DNA of 10,148 bases from DAIOHQ01 sp036744635. Its GTDB lineage: Bacteria; Planctomycetota; Phycisphaerae; Tepidisphaerales; Tepidisphaeraceae. Every line of letters begins with the position of its first letter. Position 1 is the first letter of the stretch. Shown in pieces: positions 5,426 through 10,148 of the stretch. Below the pieces are notes generated by a model. It was not told where the DNA came from, searched no databases, and worked only from the letters and a program-made list of their open reading frames with translations. Location of the stretch: assembly GCA_036744635.1 (NCBI GenBank), contig DAIOHQ010000184.1:1-10148 (forward strand), given 5' to 3'. Position numbers and translations under genes: made by a program.

Positions 5426-8134
5426 TCATTTCTTCGAGGACGACGCCGAGGCATTCAGATTAGTCGTCAGCGATCCCAGCGCCGCCTGCTGCGACTGCAG
5501 CGTCGAAAGCACCGATTCCATGTTGGAAAATTGCTGTTCCAGACGCGTGCGCTTCGTATCCAACAGCTTGTTGAGCGAATCGATGCGGTCCTGAAAATCC
5601 TTGTTCTTGTTGTCGATGGTCTGCGCCTGCCGCGCGATCACGCCATCCACCGGATCGGTCACCCGATTGAGCTTATTGGACATCACCGTGGCCAATCCGT
5701 TGTCCGCCAACGTGAACAATTTCTGCACCGCATCGGGATCGGTGGCGTAGGCGGCGCGAAACTTGTCCTCGTCAAAGGTGATTTTCGCGCCGTCGCCCAG
5801 GGTAATGCCCACGTCGGCAAGGATGCGATAGCGCCCAGCGCCGCTCACGACGCCCGAGAGCGCCGCATACATGTCATCCTGCACCGTCTGTACGGCATCG
5901 TCACCGAGCAGTGGGCCACCCTTCTGCGTGTCGGGATCGAATTTCGTCAGATCCTTGATCTTGTCGCTGATGCTGTTGAAGCCGTCGGTGAATGCCTTCA
6001 CCTGGGTCACGGCGTTGTCGGCGTTGCGGGTGACGTTGACGGTGACCGGCCTGGAGCTGACCCCGTGCAGGCTGACGTTGACGCCCGGAATGATCCCACT
6101 GAGCTCGTTGGAACTGCCGGTGATCAGCAGCGGCTCGGCCGCCCCGCTGCCGCCCAGAAAGACCGCGGCATCCTGCGCCTCCACCAGATTGCGGGTTTGC
6201 AGCTTGGTCGATCCCGCGTCGAAAACCACCCGGCCTTCGCGCCCGGTGTTCTTGGCGGTAAGCGAAAGCCGGAAGGGCGACTGCGCCGTCCCGTCATTGA
6301 TGATCGTGCCTTGCACGCCGAAATTCAGGGTGTTGATCTTGGTCTGGATGCTCGCCAGCGTGTCGGTGGCGGTAATCACCAGGCTTTTTTCATAAGAGCC
6401 GTCGATCGTGGTGGTAGTGGCGACGCCGGCCAGATTCAGGTCGGCCGCCGTAGTGCTGCCATCGTCGGCCACGGTCAATTTCTGACTGCCGCCGGCAGTA
6501 TCGGTGAGAAGGATGCCGTCGCCGTTCGCGTTGATCGACGCGGTGATGCCGGCGTTCTTGGCGTTGATCGCGTTGATGATATCGCCGACGTTCTTGCTGC
6601 CGGCCAGGTCGACGCTGGCGGCGGCGCCGGCGGAGTTGGTCAGCTTGATCTTTCCCAGGCCGACGCCCTTGCCGCCGTTGAGGGTCGAGAGCAGCGAGTT
6701 CTCGGTCACCCACTGCCGCTGCAGATTCGCACCCTGCGCCGCGGGAATGCTGGAGTCAAACGTGCCGGACAGCCCCAGATCGGCCGCGCTGGTGCCGCTT
6801 ACATCCGCGATGGTCAGGTTGCCCGTCCCGCCGCTGATGTCGCTGATTTGGATGCCGTTGCCCGATGCCTTGAGCGAGGCGACGACCCTGATGCCCGGCA
6901 CTTTGTTGATCTTGTCGAGAATATCCTGAACGGTCTGCGCGCCCGACAGGTCGATCGGCGTCGTCACGCCCGCGCGATCGGTGATCGAAATGGTGCCTGG
7001 CGCGGCCAGGCCCGCGCCGCCCTTGAGCGACGAAAGCAGCACCGTATTCAACCCCGCGCTCAGCCGCGAACCGTTGATGATATTGCCCGCCGGCGCATTC
7101 TCCAGTCCCAGGTCCTTGCCCGCCTTAGAGCCGATGTCGGTGACCGTCAGCGTCCCGCCGCCGCTGGTTGCATCAGTAAGCTTGAGGCTCTTCCCGTCCG
7201 TGGCGAGGGCCGCCACCACCTTTCCCCCGCCCGCGGTATTGATCGCGTCAATCGCATCGCCAAGGGTATTTGATAACGCAAGGTTGATCCGGACCACCGT
7301 TCCATCGGCGGTGGTGATCGAAAAATCATCCCCGCTGGCGGCGTGGCGGACGCCCCGGCCATCGTTCAGCATTTCCAGCGAAGTGGCGCGGGAAAGATAG
7401 TTGATGGATGTGCCGCTCAGCGTATTGCCCGCCACGTCTTGCGCGATACCCAGATCCCTGGCGGCGCTGCCGTCGGCCAGATCCTGCACCACCAGATCGC
7501 CCGCCGTCTTGCCGGTCAGGTCGGTCAGAATCAATCCATCCGGCCCGGCCGAGGCGTGAACGTTGACGTCCAGCGTGGTGTTGATTTTCTTGATGACATC
7601 ATCGAGCGTCACCGCGGCGGTGATGTCGATGACGGCGGAACTGCCGGCGCGATCGGTGATGCGGAACGCCCCCCGGCGGACGCCCTGGTTGCCGTTGAGC
7701 TGCGCCAGCGGCGTCTGGGTGCTCACCTCGCCGCCCCCTTCCTCGATGGTAATGGTGCCGGCGCCAACCGGTGCCCGGTCATAGGTGGCAAATCCGGTGC
7801 TGACCGATTGCTGGCTGGTCACCAGCCGGGCGACCTGGAATTCATACGAACCCGGCGCAGCCCCCTTGGTGGCCGTGGCGGTGATGACGTTCTCATCGCT
7901 GCTGTTGGCGATGGCGTTTTGAAAGGTGGAGGGCTTTTTCAGCAGGTCGGCCGCGGTCTTCAGTCCGTTGACCCCGGTCCCCAGATCGGTGAACGCCGCC
8001 TTGCGCTGGTTGGCCGCGTCGATGCGGGTTTTGAGCAGGTCCACCGGGCGCCGCTCGAGGGCCATGAGCTGATCGATGATATCCTTGGAATTGATACCGC
8101 TGACCAGACCGATGCCAGTTGTGATGCGTCCCAT
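5426..8134 (-). CDS. fliD: Flagellar filament capping protein FliD, long form with four internal repeats
   Basis: The 902-residue protein begins MGRITTGIGLVSGINSKDII and carries a FliD N-terminal domain (about 5-105). It has a FliD C-terminal domain (about 655-885) ending in a heptad-rich coiled coil (about 838-885) that would pair with the N-terminal helices. FliD caps the growing filament outside the cell and guides flagellin assembly. Most FliD proteins have 450-650 residues. Here the surplus is four repeats of about 110 residues at roughly 143-247, 252-361, 365-476 and 479-575. Each has L(N/K)xGxG at the start, a DxIxxIN helix, a G-[IL]-x-[LI]-[TS]-D strand (200-205, 316-321, 427-432, 540-545) and a DLGL-like end (227, 341, 452, 565). 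A canonical flagellin-hook-IN-like segment, DTLASIQTKIN...GTIIND, follows at 591-614. I see no cysteine, as is usual for exported flagellar proteins. It lies between a small unknown gene and fliS, probably in one operon. Confidence 0.95.
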   Translation of the reverse strand: MGRITTGIGLVSGINSKDIIDQLMALERRPVDLLKTRIDAANQRKAAFTDLGTGVNGLKTAADLLKKPSTFQNAIANSSDENVITATATKGAAPGSYEFQVARLVTSQQSVSTGFATYDRAPVGAGTITIEEGGGEVSTQTPLAQLNGNQGVRRGAFRITDRAGSSAVIDITAAVTLDDVIKKINTTLDVNVHASAGPDGLILTDLTGKTAGDLVVQDLADGSAARDLGIAQDVAGNTLSGTSINYLSRATSLEMLNDGRGVRHAASGDDFSITTADGTVVRINLALSNTLGDAIDAINTAGGGKVVAALATDGKSLKLTDATSGGGTLTVTDIGSKAGKDLGLENAPAGNIINGSRLSAGLNTVLLSSLKGGAGLAAPGTISITDRAGVTTPIDLSGAQTVQDILDKINKVPGIRVVASLKASGNGIQISDISGGTGNLTIADVSGTSAADLGLSGTFDSSIPAAQGANLQRQWVTENSLLSTLNGGKGVGLGKIKLTNSAGAAASVDLAGSKNVGDIINAINAKNAGITASINANGDGILLTDTAGGSQKLTVADDGSTTAADLNLAGVATTTTIDGSYEKSLVITATDTLASIQTKINTLNFGVQGTIINDGTAQSPFRLSLTAKNTGREGRVVFDAGSTKLQTRNLVEAQDAAVFLGGSGAAEPLLITGSSNELSGIIPGVNVSLHGVSSRPVTVNVTRNADNAVTQVKAFTDGFNSISDKIKDLTKFDPDTQKGGPLLGDDAVQTVQDDMYAALSGVVSGAGRYRILADVGITLGDGAKITFDEDKFRAAYATDPDAVQKLFTLADNGLATVMSNKLNRVTDPVDGVIARQAQTIDNKNKDFQDRIDSLNKLLDTKRTRLEQQFSNMESVLSTLQSQQAALGSLTTNLNASASSSKK

Positions 8135-8179
8135 GGTGTTTTGAATCTCGCGGAATTGCTCACCGCAGGTGCCCGCGAT

Positions 8180-8380
8180 TCATTCCTGGCAGCGCCCGCG
8201 ATACAGCGGCGTGTCGTCCTTCTGCACCGGCGGGCTGTCGTGGGCGACGGAAGAAAGGTCCTCGGCGATCCGGTCCAGCGGGCGCTTCATCAAGCATTCC
8301 AGCGCCCACAGCGCCAGAAAATGCTCGTGCGCCTTGTGAACCGCCTTCAATCGTTGTGCCGTCGACGCAATCTCGCGCAT
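8180..8380 (-). CDS. Small hypothetical protein upstream of fliD
   Basis: The 66-residue protein begins MREIASTAQRLKAVHKAHEH and is predicted by eye to be mostly helical up to about residue 47. A polar tail rich in Pro, Asp and Arg follows (DSPPVQKDDTPLYRGRCQE). It has no signal peptide or membrane segment. GGGAG eight bases before the ATG is a good ribosome binding site, better than those of its neighbours, and supports real translation. The stop codon lies 45 bases before the fliD start on the same strand, so it probably leads the hypothetical-fliD-fliS unit. I recognise no family. Position and helical content would fit a small flagellar chaperone or regulator, but it does not resemble FlaG, FliT or FlgM as far as I can judge. 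Confidence 0.55.
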   Translation of the reverse strand: MREIASTAQRLKAVHKAHEHFLALWALECLMKRPLDRIAEDLSSVAHDSPPVQKDDTPLYRGRCQE

Positions 8381-8471
8381 AGCTGAAGCTCCCGATGACC
8401 TACCATGGTTATCGGAACCGGCAGGGGAGTGGCATAAAAGAAAAAATCGGACCCAAATGGGAAAGATGCAG

Positions 8472-8662
8472 ATTCACCGCAGAGCCGCAAAGAGCGCAGA
8501 GAATAAAGAAGAAAATTAGCCACAGATAAACACAGATGGACACAGATGAAGAAGCAAAAGAGATAACGTTTCGCGCCTTGGCGTGACCTTGTTATTTGTG
8601 TTGATCTGTGCCCCATCCGTGGCAAAAATCTTCTCTGCGGCCTCTGCGTCTCTGCGGTGAAT
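8472..8662. repeat. Large imperfect palindrome (about 190 bp) of a dispersed intergenic element
   Basis: ATTCACCGCAGAG at 8472-8484 is the perfect inverse of 8650-8662. The similarity continues inward for about 75 bases: the left arm has GCAGAGAA...GCCACAGATAAACACAGATG (8496-8538), the right arm the inverse of TTGATCTGTGCCCCATCCGTGGC (8601-8623) and TTCTCTGCGGCCTCTGCG. The centre (about 8560-8590) holds TTTCGCGCCTTGGCGTGAC. Each arm also contains short internal repeats (CACAGATG, CTCTGCG). Part of one arm recurs at 829-848. From memory this 'CACAGAT...CTGCGGTGAA' pattern is common in spacers of Planctomycetota and Verrucomicrobiota. It fills the space between the proA stop and the promoter region of the flagellar unit. 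Confidence 0.8.
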
Positions 8663-8673
8663 AATTCTTCCTC

Positions 8674-9954
8674 TCACGTCCGCACGTGCCCCTCCCCGGT
8701 CACGATCCACTTGTACGTCGTCAGATCCGCCGCCCCCATCGGCCCGCGGGCGTGCAGCTTGTCCGTGCTGATGCCGATCTCCGCCCCCAGCCCATATTCC
8801 CCGCCATCGGCAAACCGCGTGCTGGCATTCACCATCACGCTGGCCGTGTCCACCTTCTTGATGAACTGATCGATCGACCGCGCATTGGAGCTGATGATCG
8901 CATCGGTGTGCCGGCTGCCGTAGCGGTTGATGTGCTCCACCGCCGCATCCAGCGAATCCACCACCTTCACCGCGATGATGTACGCCAGGTATTCCGTCGG
9001 CCAATCCAACTCCACCGCCTCCTTCGCCTGCGGATACAGCGCCCGCGTCCGCTCATCTCCCCGAATCTCCACCCCCTTCTTCGCCAGCGCCGCACACACC
9101 CGCGGCAGCAGGGTTTCCGCCGCATCCTTGTGAAACAGCAGCTTCTCCACCGCGTTGCAAACCGCCCCGCCGGGATAACTCGTCTTGGCGTTGACGCAAA
9201 TCTCCTCCACCTCCCCGGCCATCCCCTGCGTCTCGGCATCAACATAAATGTGACAGTTCCCCGTGAAATGCTTCAACACCGGAATCGTCGAATCCTTGAC
9301 CACCGCCCGGATCAGACTCTCCCCCCCGCGCGGAATCACCAGGTCGATGTACTGGTCCAGCTTCAGCAGCGGCGGCACCAGCGCCCGGTCGGTAGACTCA
9401 ATCAACTGCACCGCCGCCGGCGGAATGCCAGACCCCGCCAGCGCCTCGCCAATCGCGCCCGCGATCGCCCGGTTGGAAGCAAACGCCTCCTTCCCCCCGC
9501 GCAAAATCACCGCGTTGCCGCTCTTGAGGCACAGCGCCGCCGCGTCGCTGGTGACGTTCGGCCGGCTCTCATAAAAAAACAGCACGACCCCGATCGGCAC
9601 CCGAATCTTCTGAATCCGCAGCCCGTTGGGCCGGACATATCCCTCGATCACCTGCCCGACCGGATCCACCTGCTCGGCGATCTCCTCCACCCCCCGCGCC
9701 ATCGCCTCCACCTTCTTCTCGCTCAACTTCAACCGCTCCACCAGCGGCTGCGCCAGCCCCCCCTGCTCCCCCTCCTTCGCCGCCGCGATATCAGCCGCGT
9801 TGGCCTCCAATATCTTCCCCTTGTTCGCCCGCAGCGCCGCCGCGATGCGCTTGAGCGCCGCGATCTTCACCCCCCCCGACACCGCCGCCAGCTCATGCCC
9901 CGCCGCCCGCGCCGCCATCGCCACCGATTCCACATAGTGCTGAGAGTTTTGCAT
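8674..9954 (-). CDS. proA: Glutamate-5-semialdehyde dehydrogenase (gamma-glutamyl phosphate reductase)
   Basis: The 426-residue cytosolic enzyme reduces gamma-glutamyl phosphate to glutamate-5-semialdehyde with NADPH, the second step of proline synthesis from glutamate. It belongs to the aldehyde dehydrogenase superfamily. ProA signatures seen: RVPIGVVLFFYESRPNVTSD (118-137), SGNAVILRGGKEA (145-157), DLVIPRGG (204-211), the catalytic cysteine C266 in NAKTSYPGGAVCNAVEKLL, MVNASTRFADGGEYGLGAEI (374-393) and ISTDKLHARGPMG (395-407). The length is normal. AGGG close before the ATG at 9954 may serve as ribosome binding site; TACAAT on the minus strand at 9963-9968 lies too near the start to be a confident -10. 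The partner gene proB is not in the window. The gene stands alone between two repeat-bearing spacers. Confidence 0.97.
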   Translation of the reverse strand: MQNSQHYVESVAMAARAAGHELAAVSGGVKIAALKRIAAALRANKGKILEANAADIAAAKEGEQGGLAQPLVERLKLSEKKVEAMARGVEEIAEQVDPVGQVIEGYVRPNGLRIQKIRVPIGVVLFFYESRPNVTSDAAALCLKSGNAVILRGGKEAFASNRAIAGAIGEALAGSGIPPAAVQLIESTDRALVPPLLKLDQYIDLVIPRGGESLIRAVVKDSTIPVLKHFTGNCHIYVDAETQGMAGEVEEICVNAKTSYPGGAVCNAVEKLLFHKDAAETLLPRVCAALAKKGVEIRGDERTRALYPQAKEAVELDWPTEYLAYIIAVKVVDSLDAAVEHINRYGSRHTDAIISSNARSIDQFIKKVDTASVMVNASTRFADGGEYGLGAEIGISTDKLHARGPMGAADLTTYKWIVTGEGHVRT

Positions 9955-10047
9955 ACTGCCCTATTGTAGCCATTTGCCACGAATGATCCTCTGCCCGCCG
10001 ATTCGAGAAACAGCAACGAGTGCGGGACAGGTTCGACGGCCGCATCT

Positions 10048-10105
10048 TGATCTGGTGGGGCGGACATTCCTGTCGGCCATGGCCCGATGAGCGGGGTGTA
10101 ACTCT
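10048..10105. repeat. Third copy of the 58-bp repeat
   Basis: TGATCTGGTGGGGCGGACAT and the bases after it follow the tandem copies at 3416-3531 closely, including ATTCCTGTC, a (G/T)(C/T)CATGGC block, GATGAGCGG and GTGTA-ACTC near the end. The hairpin core GACA/TTCC/TGTC is kept, and here the outer GGC/GCC bases can also pair. It lies upstream of proA, in the same orientation relative to the plus strand as the other copies. Confidence 0.8.
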
Positions 10106-10129
10106 TGTTTGTGGCGGCCCCACCTTTTA

Positions 10130-10148
10130 CCCCCTCTCCCGGTACTCC
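10130..10148. repeat. Start of a second CCCTCTCC hairpin element, cut by the window edge
   Basis: These 19 bases are identical to 533-551, the left arm and loop of the hairpin inside the nested palindrome at 504-629. The element continues beyond the window, so its full extent and whether it has the same outer arms cannot be seen. No outer-arm AGTCCTACAACGCT is present just before it. Confidence 0.65.

Noticed and set aside
5531..7273. Long open frame (580 codons) antisense to fliD
   Set aside because: Shadow of the GC-rich fliD codons; Arg/Gly/Val-rich with no domain. The same holds for the frame at 7343-8386, which also runs across the gap and the small gene upstream of fliD.
8409..8435. 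Sigma-28-type flagellar promoter on the minus strand (TCCGATAA at 8416-8409)
   Set aside because: The -10 resembles GCCGATAA, but the bases 15 upstream read ATGC rather than TAAA, so only half of the promoter is present.
8686..9969. Open frame of 427 codons antisense to proA
   Set aside because: Arg/His/Pro/Leu-rich shadow of a well-conserved gene.

Overview
The window is a GC-rich (roughly 60% by eye) stretch of bacterial chromosome carrying housekeeping and flagellar genes. These are separated by spacers packed with palindromic and tandem repeats. The repeat types (a CCCTCTCC...GGAGAGGG hairpin, an 'ATCTGTGCCCCATCCGTGGC' element, and a 'GGTGGGGCAGACATTCCTGTC' element), weak Shine-Dalgarno sequences and the protein flavour suggest a flagellated member of the Planctomycetota, perhaps Phycisphaerae. 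This assignment is inference; the window holds no marker that settles it.

Layout. Positions 1-230 (minus) are the N-terminus of a class I SAM-dependent methyltransferase that runs off the left edge. Positions 231-1186 hold no convincing gene but several repeat elements. Positions 1187-3391 (plus) form the threonyl-tRNA synthetase unit: a candidate promoter, a 19-codon leader ORF with six consecutive threonine codons, competing RNA hairpins ending in an intrinsic-terminator-like stem with a T tract, then thrS. A 58-bp tandem repeat follows (3416-3531). Next come yraN (UPF0102) and tatD on plus (3642-4850). These converge with a minus-strand flagellar cluster: fliS (4872-5330), an unusually long fliD (5426-8134) and a small unknown gene (8180-8380). 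A roughly 190-bp imperfect palindrome (8472-8662) separates this cluster from proA on minus (8674-9954). The right end carries another copy of the 58-bp repeat and the start of another CCCTCTCC hairpin element.

The most interesting signal is the thrS leader. The short ORF at 1222-1281 encodes MQLPRSSSTTTTTTHRLGR. Its stop codon lies at the 5' edge of a hairpin (about 1281-1305, extendable to 1314) that would compete with the terminator stem at 1310-1330. This is the architecture of ribosome-mediated transcription attenuation, as in the thr, his, trp and pheST leaders. Here it would sense charged tRNA-Thr to control the enzyme that charges it. It differs from the T-box control common in Firmicutes and the translational operator of E. 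coli thrS.

The second notable feature is FliD. At 902 residues it is much longer than most caps, because four repeats of about 110 residues are inserted between its conserved N- and C-terminal domains. The remaining genes look ordinary: YraN and TatD are probably co-transcribed nuclease-like proteins, FliS is the flagellin chaperone next to the filament cap, and ProA catalyses the second step of proline synthesis.
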